From: Chromera velia | Lineage: Eukaryota > Sar > Chromeraceae | Reading direction: 5' to 3' | DNA length: 25,631 nucleotides | Assembly (NCBI GenBank): GCA_018398765.1 | Contig: JAHBMJ010001775.1 | Span: 1 to 25,631, forward strand | Shown here: positions 1 through 10,560 of the stretch, in pieces | Position numbering within the stretch: the stretch's first letter is position 1 | Layout of the letters: every line of letters starts with the position of its first letter | Notes under the pieces: model-generated | Told to the model about the DNA's origin: nothing | The model's input: the letters and a program-made list of their open reading frames with translations, nothing else | Databases searched by the model: none | Translations under genes and position numbers: made by a program

Positions 1-702
1 TGCGCCCCCCCTTTTGGCTGCAGTGCGCCAATGAAAAACTCGATGCAAAAAAAAAAAACAGAAAAAAATCACAGAGCAAAACTGTGAAAAATGAACCCAA
101 AATTCCAAGGAAAAATGAAACGAAGAGTTCCAAGATACTCACTAGGATACTCATTCAATTGGATATCAAACCAAATGATAAATTAAACAAAGTGATGTAT
201 CAAAAAGCTGAATGTAATGCTAAAATACACACACATATATTTAGTGACCAAGTTTCATTAAAATTGATAGATTTTGATTTGATTTGATTTAATTTGAGGT
301 TAAACACCAAATTTGAGGTTAGATTTGAGATTAAACTTCATAGGTTCCCTAACACCATAGTAATATGCAAGCTCAACTGAGCTTGTCTAGCTTTTACTGA
401 GAACGAGTCATAATTTTAGGTTTTAGGGTGGAGATGCATTTGAGATATGTTCCTAGCATGTCCGCCTTACTTTTATTCTTCCATCCATCTGTTTTTGACT
501 GCCATTAAAGATATTTACTAGGATATTTATAGCTTCATATACTTTAGACAAATTCTAAGATAATATATTTATAAACAAATGATAGTTTTTCTAGTAGTTT
601 TTAATTCGTCAAAATGTGTTTAAGTTGCTATTGTAACGATTAAATTTTAACAGAGGGTCTGGGAGGGAAACCCGAGATTGGAAGCCCCATCAGATGTACA
701 AT

Positions 703-736
703 TTGATTTGAGGTTATAAACCTAACCTCAAATCAA
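703..736. repeat. Inverted repeat / hairpin, 13-bp arms
   Basis: TTGATTTGAGGTT at 703-715 is exactly complementary to AACCTCAAATCAA at 724-736, with an 8-nt loop. The same TTTGAGGTT motif recurs on the plus strand near 285-325. It may be a remnant of an AT-rich repeat family; no function can be assigned. Confidence 0.6.
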
Positions 737-836
737 TTTAATGAAATCAAATGATTCAAATCAAGTCAAACCTAGAGTCAAACCTGGTCACTACAATGAT
801 AGATATACTTACACACATATATACACATACACACAT

Positions 837-837
<1 letters not shown>

Positions 838-868
<31 letters not shown>
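838..868. repeat. (CA)n microsatellite
   Basis: An almost pure run of about 14-15 CA dinucleotides marks the border between the AT-rich island and the following moderate-GC sequence. Confidence 0.85.
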
Positions 869-869
<1 letters not shown>

Positions 870-872
<3 letters not shown>

Positions 873-2013
873 GAAACCAACTTAGGGTACTAAGTGTCAG
901 AAAAAATTGACAACTTTGAGAATTAACGACAGAGAACTAGCTGTCTTTGAATGCAAGCAGGAGTCAGATGTGCAGCCTGAGTGAAGGGAGAAATATATAT
1001 ATAACATATTCTTTGAAGTCGAAACACTTGCAGTCTGTCTGACACTCCTACACTGCCACCCACAGGCATGGAAACGTAAACACGCACACAATCCAAAATA
1101 CTGTTGGGGTCACGACTTCATTGTCACGTTCTGGAGCGATGGAAACCCAATTTGCCTACCGTTTCTTACCTTCCCCGCCCTTTCTCGAGCCTCTCCTCCC
1201 TTTTTGTTTTGGGCTGTCATGCAGTTGTTTTCTGTCGATATAGACACCGACCATGTGGCATGGCAGCAATGGATGGATAAAAACAAAAAGGTGCAAGAAA
1301 AGAGGGAAAGAAAGAGTGTCGATCGGGAGAAAACAAGGAGAGAAGCGTCATAGCGGATAGAGGTAGGCTCGCAGCATGAATCCACAGTTCGATGTTTGAG
1401 TCAGTCAAATGCACGCGCATGCACATGCCCACGCAAGCAGACACGCACTTGGGAATGACCTCACGGAATCAGCAACCTGCAATATCTCATCAAGAGATGA
1501 CTGCCATAACCACACAGCTTCCTTTAAATCAATCTTTCAACTTCGTCTGGTTCGCATCAATTGACCTTTTGCTGCTCAGCAAGCTCTTTTTTCCTTCATC
1601 CTTTTTTGAAGTGTCAGTCTCTTAGCTTATCGGGACTTGACTTCTCTCTCCCACTCGGGATCCTCCTGTTTCTTGGCAGTGCACGAGTGTTCGAGTTAAC
1701 TTCTCTCGTGTATTCGGATGCGTACGCGTCACGTGCATGCAGTGTGAAGCCATGCAGAGACCGGGACGTGTACTCGAGGTACGGGGAAAGAGAGAGAGAA
1801 GCAGAAAGAGACGGAGAGAGAGGTGCCTCCGCACAGAGACAGAGGGGCCCAACCGAGGAAAGGAAGCGGGGTGGGCAGTCGGGATACAATTAAGTCATTT
1901 GCACTCTGTCCTTCAGGCACGCACACACACAGACATATAGACATTTACACACATAGACACACTGCCACAGAATAGCAGAATGCAGAAGCAAACACGCAAA
2001 AGTACACGAACAC
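870..2013. other. Intergenic stretch without recognisable gene
   Basis: Moderate-GC sequence with many short overlapping open frames on both strands, none resembling a known family and all rich in biased residues (Arg/Glu or Ser/Leu from GAGA-type repeats around 1785-1830). It lies downstream of the stop codon of the minus-strand kinase gene and probably contains that gene's 3' untranslated region and terminator. No polyadenylation site can be pinned down. Confidence 0.4.
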
Positions 2014-5000
2014 CTAAAGGGCGGCACTCTGTCTGAACAGGGACGCCCACGGAATCACCATCCCGTTTTCTCGAAGCAGAGGCTCAAGTAAATTCCGAAT
2101 TTCTGCTCTTTCTTCCTGCCCCAGCCGATCGAGCACGCCTGCCACCTTCCGACCCTTCAGCTCTCGCTGTCGCCGTCCCCACTGGTCCTGTGTCGGGAAA
2201 AGGCCAATGCCCAGAGGACATCTGGACACATGCTCATGTGGATTACGGTCTTGACTACAGTCACGCAGACAGTACCCACAAAACTGGCAAGTGCAACGGC
2301 CACAGGTCAACTTCGCACAATTGTCGAAGTCTACAAAAGCTTGGCGGCACCCAGTCCGGGGGCACTTGAAGTAAGAATTTCTTCCGTGATCTCTCTCACC
2401 TTCCTCTGTGCCCCGTCTTCCCTCAGTGCCCTCCGCAACCTCTTTTTGAACGCTGTTTCCATCTCTGCCCGCACCCTCTCCTCCGCTGCCTCCAAACGGA
2501 CCCCCTCCCACTGCTGCAGGACCTCCGGGCGCAGAAGACGCGCAAGGTCGGCATGGGCAAACGGGTTGGAGGGACATCCGGGGGCAACGCATGACACTCC
2601 GCAGTCAATGGCCTTGAACCGGGCACGCACGTCGCTGTACTCTGGATCAACTGAGCTCTGTGCCTGCAGGTGTCCGTTCAGACAGTCAGTACACATAAAG
2701 TGCTGCAGCGAGGCATCTGGGGACTTGGACACACACATAATCCCCCTGTCCTGAAGGACAACCTCAAAGCACGTGACACACTGTGCAGTGTCTACGGCTA
2801 TCTGTGAAAAGAGAGGGTCTTGAAGAACCTGTGTAGCAGTAGGGCGGTCGGAGGGATTCTCTGCCCGCATGCGATCGAGAAGCTGCTCGAGCGCTGCCTG
2901 TCGTTCAGGCTGCTGTGCTAGTACCCCCCCTCCCAGCAGCTCAGCAAGGGTCATCCCCGCAGAGAATACGTCACTCTTGGGGGAAGCGGGCCCTCCCGCA
3001 CGCACCTCCGGGGCAAGATAGTGAGCAGTCACGTGCAGAATTGTCGTTGCACGCGGCTGTCCGTTCTCACTGACGTCCTTGATGCCATCAAAATCCCCCA
3101 ACACTCCCCGACCCCGCTCTGTGAGGAAAAGGTTTAGCGGTTTGACATCGCAGTGCACCTTTCCTTTGTTGTGAAGGAAGGAGAGAGCCGACAGAAGGTC
3201 TTCTGCAAGGCGCAGGCTGGCTGCTGCGTCTCTTCCACCCTCTGCTGGCCGATCCCTCATCCAACCCGCCAGGTCCCCCCCAGGGTAGAAGGGCATCTGC
3301 ACAAATCCGTACTCACCCTCCTGCCACACAGCAACAACAGGACACAGGTGGGGGTGCTGCAATTCGTGCAACATTGCCACCTGCCTGTAGAAGTGTCGGA
3401 CTGCAGCCGACCCCTCCCCTGTGGTCCCCAACTGAAATCTTTTCAACACCCACTTTCTGCTCTGCAGATCCATGCATGTCAACACCCTCGCAAGGCTGCC
3501 CGTCTGCGGAGAGGGTTCAGACAAGACCTCCTCGTTTCGGAAGTCCCGACGAGAGGACCGGCCTTGCAGAAGGACCCCGGCGGAGAGGAGGGCCCCCTGA
3601 TTCGCAACTGCCTCCACATCGTGCCGGGTGACACTAAGGAAGTCGCCCCCCTCCCACAAGAGCTCAGGGAAGTGGAGGGACGCTAGACTGAGCAGATGCG
3701 CCCGCTGACGGGCGATTGCTGCTGGGAAATTGTTTGTTGCTGCCTGCTTTTTGAGCTCTCGCAACTCTGCCTGCAGTCGTTCTACCTCTGTCTGCGACGT
3801 GTTTGAGGGGCTCTCATCACTGTCGACAGCATCTTCGATTCCTCTTTCTCTTTTGCGAATCTGCTTTTTTTCTTTTTTCTGAGCGTCGAGAAGACTCGAC
3901 AGCCTCTGCCTCCCCTCCTGCAATTTCTCCGGATTTGCCAATGCAATCCCTTCCCGGAACTCCACAGCTGCCGCCTCCACTTTCTGCAGAGATTCTTTCA
4001 GCTCTTTTTCAAGTACAGACACATCCATCACCTGCCGCCCCGCCGCTGTCACTTGTTTCACTACATCCTTCCCCCGCCAATCGCCGCCCCCGCCCCCTTC
4101 GAGAGACACGGAGTCCTCTAGTCTCCCCATCAGATCCCTGAGCTTCCCCTCTTCCCCCCCCACCCTCTCTAACTCCTCACAGGCAGAGGGAAACCCATCC
4201 ATGCGGAGGTCGAGTGCTTCTCTGACGCGTGCAATGGAGGCCTCTGTTGCTGCCCGTCTCCATACGACCTCCACCCCCCTCTGGCGCTGCCACTCTTCTG
4301 CGAGAATCACTGCAGACCGAGCTATGTCTGCGAGTGACAAGTTGTCTAGTGAAGTCGTAGCACCAACAACATCTCTTCCTAGGGCGGCCTGAATTCCCTC
4401 CAATGAGGCCTGCAGACGGTCAGCAAGGGTCGTTGTGTGAGGGGGAAGATTCGGGTTATCGTCCTTCACCCCCTCAGCTGCCAGCTCCGGAAGTTCCGCA
4501 GCCACCTGAGAGCCTTCTCTCAAACAGCTTTCGAGAAACTGAAGACAGCCTGTCCGTTGGTGGTCTCTGTCACGGACCTCCTCTTCTGACACGGGGCGTA
4601 CTTCTGTTGAAGCGGCCGCCGCTACTCTGTCTCGGAGCTCTTTCTGGCGGTCCCGGAAGGTGTCTGTGCGTTGGAGTGCTTCTTTGAGGGAAGTGACTGC
4701 AGTCCGAGCCCGTCCGAGCAAATCCGACAGGTTCACTTCCTGAGAAGAACAGAGAGATCGCAACACGGAGACGAAGTCGGTCCAATGAGGAAGGGGAAGA
4801 CCTGTCAACCCACCGTCTTCCGTTTTCCCCTCGCTGCCCACTCCGCGAAGGAAGAGAAAACGGGCCTTCAGATCGGCTGCCGTCTCCTGGAGAGGCCGCT
4901 TTTCGTTGGTTGTCTCTGTCTGGACTGCCGTCTCTTGAAGGGTGACTGTCTCACCAGCTGCCGTTGCTCCCCCCTCTCCATGAGTGATGGCATGAACGTT

Positions 5001-5111
5001 TTGAGGAAAGTTCTCACCTCTCACCCTGCCACACCAGTGAGGGTCCCTGAGTTTTGTGGCCACATCTCTGTTATCTCTCTGCTCAGCAATGTCAGCGGCA
5101 ATCTCAGAGTC
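2014..5111 (-). CDS. Terminal exon: ankyrin cap, coiled coil, kinase, RING/IBR-like
   Basis: One long exon. Its first residues ([20 protein letters not shown]) align in register with the starts of the upstream ankyrin exons and look like a C-terminal ankyrin cap. The acceptor is CCTCTGCAG, cut after 5112. The frame also stays open upstream to an ATG at 5153, which directly follows another acceptor-like TTCTCTCTTAG. The kinase has Lys in [16 protein letters not shown] and LAPEV. The RING-like part reads CVTC...HFMCTDCL...CGVSC...GC. The IBR-like part (CPRTGC...[15 protein letters not shown]...HEHVSRCP) is in a different frame. The first frame closes at 2331 and the second is open from 2592 to 2014. 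A 35-nt GT-AG intron at 2365-2399 would also restore the frame, but it would delete residues that the family normally keeps. Confidence 0.8.
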
Positions 5112-8100
5112 CTGCAGAGGTGATGCCGCACATACAAAAGATTCCGTAAACATCTAAGAGAGAAGAAGCCGTGCAGGATATGAAACACCGCATTATGAAG
5201 AAACGGTTTATGATTATAAAGAGGTCTGTCGAAGCTGGCGTTTACAGAGCAAAAGAGGTCTGCAGGGTTACGCAATCGAAAACAGAATGGAAGTACAGGG
5301 CTGACGCAGCCATAGGCAAACACACACTGCCGTACACGTATGAACTTTTTCTTCACGATCATCGAAGAGACCCATGTGTACCGCAGACCTGTCGATCAAA
5401 TCCTTAGCTAACGGATTCCGGCCAGCAAGAAACAAAAACTGCTGATTTTTTCCCGCTCACCCCAAACCTCTAACGAGTCCAGTGTTACAGAAAAATTGTG
5501 CTGTCAAATCAGCTAGATGGAAAACTCTTTGACCACACCGTGACTCACGTTATCCTTCACATGAACGTCTGCCCCCGCTCGCAGCAGAGCCTCAACCATC
5601 TCCAGGGTCCCATTCGTATTGGAAGCAGCCTGATGGAGAGGCGTCCATCTAAACTGCAGCCATACAGGCGTAGAGACAGAAGGAGAAAAAAGGGTGAGAG
5701 AGAGAACGTTCCCTTAAACTACAAGACGAGCGCTCTCGATTCACTTCGGGGAATCATTTTCGAGGCCTTCATGCACTGATTGCTGCTGCGACACTCGCAC
5801 ACTTGTTCACCTCAAGTCACTGACCACATCCACCCATTTATGCCGGAATTGCAGACTCGTGCAGCACATCAGGCCATCTTAGTCACGAAGAAAAGCCTTG
5901 AACACGACCCGAAAATAGGACCAGTACTGAACAGTCAGCCTTATTTAGCCTTGCATCCATAAGCAGGTGGATTGACGGAAAGAACTCGATCACACACAAG
6001 AGAAGAGAAACGCACGACCGTGAGGCAGAAAAATGATAACATTAAGCTCGGAGCTGAGGGCCAGCACTCACTACTCACTCACTCACTCACTCACTCTCAC
6101 TCACTCACTCACTCACTCACTCTCCCACTCACTCTCCCACTCACTCACTCACTCACTCACTCACTCTCCCACTCACTTTCCCACTCACTCACTCACTCAC
6201 TCTCCCACTCACTCTCCCACTCACTCACTCACTCACTCACTCACTCACTCTCCCACTCACTCTCCCACTCACTCACTCACTCACTCACTCACTCTCACTC
6301 ACTCACTCACTCACTCACTCTCCCACTCACTCTCCTACTCACTCACTCACTCACTCACTCACTCTCCCACTCACTCTCCCACTCACTCTCCCACTCACTC
6401 ACTCACTCACTCATTTGATTCCATGAAAGGGGGGCCTCTTGTGAGTCAGACCGAGAGAAGGAAGCAAAAAGGGCAAGGAGCAAAATCCCCCCAAAGGTAT
6501 GTGAGATAGAATTGGATTCCTCGTTGTTGAAAGGTGATCGTTATGCTTTCATGCACAGGTCAATTACGTAAGTGCGTCCCTTCACTTCGCCCCCCCGGCT
6601 CCGGGTGGGACGAATACTTTCAACGCAGAAGAATATGGGACTGACTGACCCATGCATTCCACCGAATCATTCAAATTAAGTCAAAAACAATTGCAACATG
6701 CTCCGACATGCTCGAAGCGCAACACAATAATATCTACCGATGGACATGTGTATGGGTCATTTGACCGCCGACCACTCCGAGGCAGACGGACAGACAGAGT
6801 CCCACATACCTGGCCCTCCTTCGCTTGAACGTCTGCCCCCGCCCGCACCAGAGTCTCGACCATTTCTGGGGTACCGTTTTCATTGGAAGCAACGCAATGG
6901 AGAGGCGTCATTCCGTTCTGCAGCCACACAAAATGACAGAGAAATGCCAAGCCTAGAATTGCATGCACAATCAGAGCAATCGTGGTTTCAATGAAACAGA
7001 TCGAGGCACGCTCCGGCAGTTCACGTCTGACGAATCTACTCACTCCGTGTCACTCAGCACGTCCAGCACTCCACGCATCCATCTATCCATCCATCCATGC
7101 ATGCATGCATGCATCCATCCATCCATCCATCCATTGATCCAAGTGTGCATCCAGAAAATGAAGATGCGTAGAGCAAAGCAGGCACTTTAAATTCAACATG
7201 AAGAAAACTCATCAGGACCCCAGATATACTCCAAACAAACTAAAGAACCAACAGAGTCAACTCACTCCACCGATCGCAGAAAGATGCCCTGGTGGATCGA
7301 TCAACAGAATCAGGCGATCGAGGCATTCACCAACGAGAGAAGAGAAGCAAAGCACACACATGCAGATGAAACGCTTAACCGACGAAGAAGAGAAGGGAAA
7401 AAGGCGAGGTTCAATAATGAAAAGCAGGTCCCACCCCTCGCGATTCCTCGTTGTCACAACTTCACCACGCATCCATCCGCAAATCGCATGAATTTCTCGG
7501 AATCACAAAGTACGCCTCAAATATGTAAAGGAGGTCTGTGCTGAGAAAAAAACAAATCTTTGAGAGGAAACGAAACAATTACCCTCATCCAAACAAACGC
7601 ATACAAAGGGCATGCAGAAAAGCCCCCTCCAAAGAAAGAAAAAATCATGCCCTCCCTGTCTCTGCACTATGACAACAGAAAGACTCACGCTTTCCTCTGC
7701 CCGGACGTCCGCCCCCGCGCGCACCAGAGCCTCAACCATCTTTGCGGTCCCGAAAATAGCAGTGTAATGAAGAGGCGTAACTCCATCCTGCAGCCATTTA
7801 AAGGGACAGGGAGAGGTCACACCCAAAATTAGACGGCTTCATAGCACGGCCCCATTTTTGATGCCTGCCTCAGTGCACCGATACCCGCGCAGTTACTTCC
7901 ATCACGTCCACTCGTCCAGCACATCAGGTCATCTTTGTGGCGAGAAAAACCTTCAACAGGGCCCAAAAATAGAATCAATACTCAACAGTCAGCCTCATTC
8001 ATGAGCAGGCGGATCGAGGGAAACCACCCGATCACAATGAAGAGAGGAGAAAGCTTTGCACGCTCATGGGGAAGAAAGGAGGAGAGGAGCTCGAAGCTCA

Positions 8101-8613
8101 AATTGCGAAAGACGAAAAGCACGCCGAGCCTCAACCGGTTTATCTCTCCCAAAGGACGTAGACACGTGCAGCAGCATCTCTTGTGCTCTGTTTACGTTAA
8201 GACATTACTAATCGTCCATCCACAGATCACTGCTGCCGTATGTCTTCACAAATCCCCCCCGTCTCCGGATCGATCGATCGGTGGTGAATTTCTTGAAATG
8301 ATACAGAGAAGAGTTCATGGCTGCGAACGGAAACTCCTCTGAAAATACATTATTCAAACAAACTCAAAAGCACCTGCTCACACCGGGCTCAAAGGCTTTT
8401 TTTTTCCTGAAGGAAAGTGAAGGAAAGTGCATATCATTTGACCACTGTGAGAAAGACGAAAGAAAGCCAATAGCGATGTGAGAAGACTCACATTGTTCTT
8501 CGCATGAACGTCTGCCCCCGCCCGCGCAAGAGTCTCAACTATCTCCGGGGTCCCGTTCCGAGCAGCCGCATGCAGAGGCGTCCATCCAGTCTGCAGCCAC
8601 ACCCACACACACC

Positions 8614-8677
<64 letters not shown>

Positions 8678-10024
8678 ATGTTCCTGCAAGGGCAGAGCAC
8701 TCTCTTCTGAATCATTGTACAACCGTGTCTGTGCTTCTCCATCATGCTTCGGCCCCTCATTGTACCAGCTGTTGCGGCGCTCGGTCTCATCCTGTCTCTC
8801 TGCTCGTGTCCATTCTGAAACACCAAAAATCAAATAGTCGCGGACAAAAGAAAGCTTCCAACAACAGATAGAAAGAACATATGGGAGTGGTTCGGACAAA
8901 TCAATCAATAAAGACTCCCGGCCCCAAATAATTGAGCGCTCTACTATCGGAAACACCAATCGAACGAAGACCACCCCAAGCAGAAAGGTATGCGCCAGGT
9001 GAAAACACGAAAAATTGGTACGGCGAAAAAAAAGCACACATTGGAAAACGCAAAGGGAAGAGGAATTTTCACAAACTCACAGCAGGATCTCTCCAGTTGA
9101 TTGGTGCCCCCTCGCGAAGGAGACGCCGCACTCCGGAAATATCCTTGTCGTGGGCAGCCTGTGCCAACTGCCGTCCTTTCCTCTGCAACAGCCGAACAGA
9201 GAAATTAAATCCGGCCGGAGAGAAATTTGGAGTGGGCGCTGACTAGGAAAGCGACACATTACATGTAGAACAGGAAGGGCATCACCTCTCCTCGTTTGTG
9301 TCCCTGTCTGTCTCTTCGATTTGGATTCCCTGAAGGTCTGTACAAAGCTCAACGTATGATCACATCCATGCAGACATGGACCACTTCGAGCAGATAAGGG
9401 TCCCAGAAACTGTTTTGGACAGTGTCGCAGACAATGCGGAATATTGCTCCCCGCAATTTGATTTCCAGGTCATGGAAGCATAGACAGACAGAGAGAGAGA
9501 CCTTGTAGAAAGATATCATCCATGCAGAACACATTTCCCAGGACAATTCGTGTCTGCGTCCACTGCTCCAATCCGAACAAAGGACAGGATCCAAAGGAAA
9601 AAAGACGAAGAGGGAGGAAGAGAACGAAGACAAGCACGTCCACAAATACAGTAGCATCACGCATCCGAAATGGCATCAGTGCATTCACCTGGAGTGCCAG
9701 GCGAGGAAAAGTAGAAAAAAAGATCTGTGAACGCTTCAAGCAAGGTTGAGAAAAAGAACACTGTCAATTGCATGGCTCAGACTCAGAAGGAACTCCATGA
9801 GGAAAAGAATTAAAGTTGAGAGCAAATGCCTGTCCTCTGAAGCCAAACAAACTTGTCCAGCGGCATAGCTCCCTTCATTGCTGCCTCTCTTTCCCCACAA
9901 TCGGTGAGGATCAGGGATAAAGGTCGGGATAAAGGTCAGACACTATACAGCTTATCGTCTCAATGAGAAAGAAAGACACGACGTTGGACCATAGACCACA
10001 TCTGGTTGCACTCACCTCAGCCAT
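2014..10024 (-). CDS. Ankyrin repeat - coiled coil - protein kinase - RING/IBR-like protein, 7 exons, frameshifted
   Basis: Predicted cytosolic signalling protein or RBR-like ubiquitin ligase of about 1206 residues. My exon model, in transcription order, is 10024-10016, 9182-9081, 8590-8492, 7787-7689, 6917-6810, 5653-5549 and 5111-2014. All six introns are phase 0. Donors are GTGAGT-like (GTATGT after the fifth exon) and acceptors end in CAG. Predicted order: MAE start; ankyrin repeats at about 4-195; Glu/Ala-rich helical and coiled-coil region at about 480-635; kinase at about 712-943 (Lys731, HCD 827-829, DFD 847-849, APE 874-876); RING-like Cys/His cluster from Cys952; an IBR-like CxxxxC...CxxC cluster; and a helical tail. 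One base appears to be missing at about 2367-2371, so the last domain lies in another frame. The chain is inferred from splice sites, phase and repeat register; no transcript was seen. The kinase exon could instead be predicted as a separate gene starting at the ATG at 5153. Confidence 0.72.
5549..9182 (-). CDS. Five ankyrin exons, one repeat per exon
   Basis: Transcription order: 9182-9081 (34 codons, [11 protein letters not shown]...[11 protein letters not shown], a typical N-terminal ankyrin cap); 8590-8492 (33 codons, [19 protein letters not shown]); 7787-7689 (33 codons, [13 protein letters not shown]); 6917-6810 (36 codons, [15 protein letters not shown]); 5653-5549 (35 codons, [15 protein letters not shown]). 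Each starts just after a GGCTGCAG or TTGCAG acceptor, and all but the first repeat end GADVxAK/E just before the donor. The 35- and 36-codon exons carry two extra residues in the turn of the repeat. All boundaries are phase 0, so exons can be added or skipped without shifting the frame. Ankyrin repeats serve as protein-binding scaffolds; the ligand is unknown. Confidence 0.85.
5755..6005. repeat. Intronic segment duplicated at 7848-8062
   Basis: This intron piece, upstream of the ankyrin exon at 5549-5653, is clearly related to 7848-8062, upstream of the ankyrin exon at 7689-7787. Shared landmarks in the same order are CAGCACATCAGG, GAACAGTCAGCC / CAACAGTCAGCC, GAGCAGGCGGATCGA / AAGCAGGTGGATTGA and CGATCACA. 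It shows that ankyrin exons were copied together with flanking intron. Confidence 0.7.
6066..6413. repeat. (ACTC)n minisatellite
   Basis: About 350 bases are built from CACT/ACTC tetramers with regularly placed CTCCCACT variants, all inside the intron between ankyrin exons 6810-6917 and 5549-5653. It gives open frames in several phases (Leu-Thr-His-Ser repeats), which are artefacts of the repeat. Nested higher-order units can be seen, since the CCCACTCA variants recur in pairs. Confidence 0.95.
7078..7135. repeat. (CCAT)n / (GCAT)n microsatellite
   Basis: A run of CATC tetramers with an internal GCAT block, within the intron upstream of the ankyrin exon at 6810-6917. Confidence 0.85.
7848..8062. 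repeat. Intronic segment duplicated at 5755-6005
   Basis: Second copy of the intron block described for 5755-6005, in the same orientation and on the same side of its ankyrin exon. A shorter and weaker related fragment (CAGGCGATCGAGGCATTCACC) may be present near 7312-7370, upstream of the ankyrin exon at 6810-6917. Confidence 0.65.
8598..8673. repeat. (CA)n(GA)n compound microsatellite next to a splice acceptor
   Basis: A CA run followed by a GA run. On the transcribed minus strand this reads (TC)n(TG)n and ends about 10 nt before the GGCTGCAG acceptor of the ankyrin exon 8492-8590, so it appears to supply that exon's polypyrimidine tract. Confidence 0.85.
9183..10015 (-). other. First intron of the ankyrin-kinase gene
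   Basis: It is bounded by GTGAGTGC (donor, high-coordinate side) and GGCTGTTGCAG (acceptor). Two minus-strand open frames cover 9349-9739, but they show no family signature and have no matched pair of splice sites that keeps phase 0. They are treated as non-coding. Confidence 0.5.
10016..10024 (-). CDS. Initial micro-exon ATG-GCT-GAG
   Basis: Nine coding bases (Met-Ala-Glu) are followed immediately by GTGAGTGC, a strong donor. Joined in phase 0 to the exon ending at 9182 this gives [13 protein letters not shown], a plausible N-terminus for an ankyrin cap. The intervening 833-nt intron (9183-10015) has no clear extra exon. The assignment is inferred from position and phase only. Confidence 0.55.
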
Positions 10025-10560
10025 TGTTCCCGATGCCCACACTCGGATGGCCGTCTATCAAGTGTAAGACGTAAACCCACCGTCTCGTCTGGAGACTCTT
10101 CTCTTTACTCCGAAAACTCTGTCCGATCCGATGCAGTCAACTTTCTTGCAGCCTTCCCGAAGTCGTGGTGACGTTGCTTTGACGGACGTACTTAATTCAT
10201 GACGAAGAGACTTGGTCCAACTTAATTGACAGTTAAGGGTTGTTGATGACTGCATGTTGCATGTTGCACGGATAAGAAATTCGGGTTTGCATATGGTTGC
10301 ATGCCGGGGCCCAGGGCCTCGCGGGTTTCTGTATAGATCTGTACAATTCTGTACAGCCCCGCGGTAGACGCACGGGCATGCCGGGGCCTTTCCGACACCG
10401 CCGCGCCGCCGCCCGCGCGAGAGCCAAATAAATTACGCCAGAGAACCACAATTAAAGGCACGAAAACACATAGAAAGGGGCGAATGCCATGAGATAGATC
10501 AGGCATGAACGGGCATGAATCGAGCGTGGAATCTTGATCTTAGAAAGAGGTGAATGCTAT
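10025..10560. promoter_or_regulatory. 5' flank of the ankyrin-kinase gene
   Basis: This is the sequence just upstream of the predicted ATG at 10024, so it should hold the promoter; no TATA-like or initiator element is convincing. It includes a GC-rich patch at about 10370-10430 and a 13-bp direct repeat GCATGCCGGGGCC at 10299-10311 and 10376-10388. The GC patch could be a CpG-type promoter feature or part of an old repeat. Confidence 0.25.

Larger units (their letters stand above)
1..890. other. AT-rich intergenic island
   Basis: This stretch is markedly richer in A and T than the gene-bearing parts of the window and has no convincing coding region. The 67-codon open frame at 84-287 is low-complexity and has no family signature. 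It holds several TTTGAGGTT-type repeats (about 270-335 and 700-780), including a hairpin at 703-736, and ends in a CA microsatellite. A decayed mobile element is possible, but no element termini or reading frame are visible. Confidence 0.5.

Noticed and set aside
2230-4687. Several plus-strand open frames across the kinase exon
   Set aside because: They are antisense shadows of a minus-strand exon with clear kinase and cysteine-domain motifs.
5972-6509. Long plus-strand frames encoding Leu-Thr-His-Ser repeats
   Set aside because: They are translations of the ACTC minisatellite and are open in more than one phase; the segment lies within an intron of the minus-strand gene.
9349-9739. Minus-strand open frames in the first intron of the ankyrin-kinase gene as an extra exon
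   Set aside because: No pair of consensus splice sites preserves phase 0, and the translation has no domain similarity; joining MAE directly to the exon at 9182 already gives a good N-terminus.
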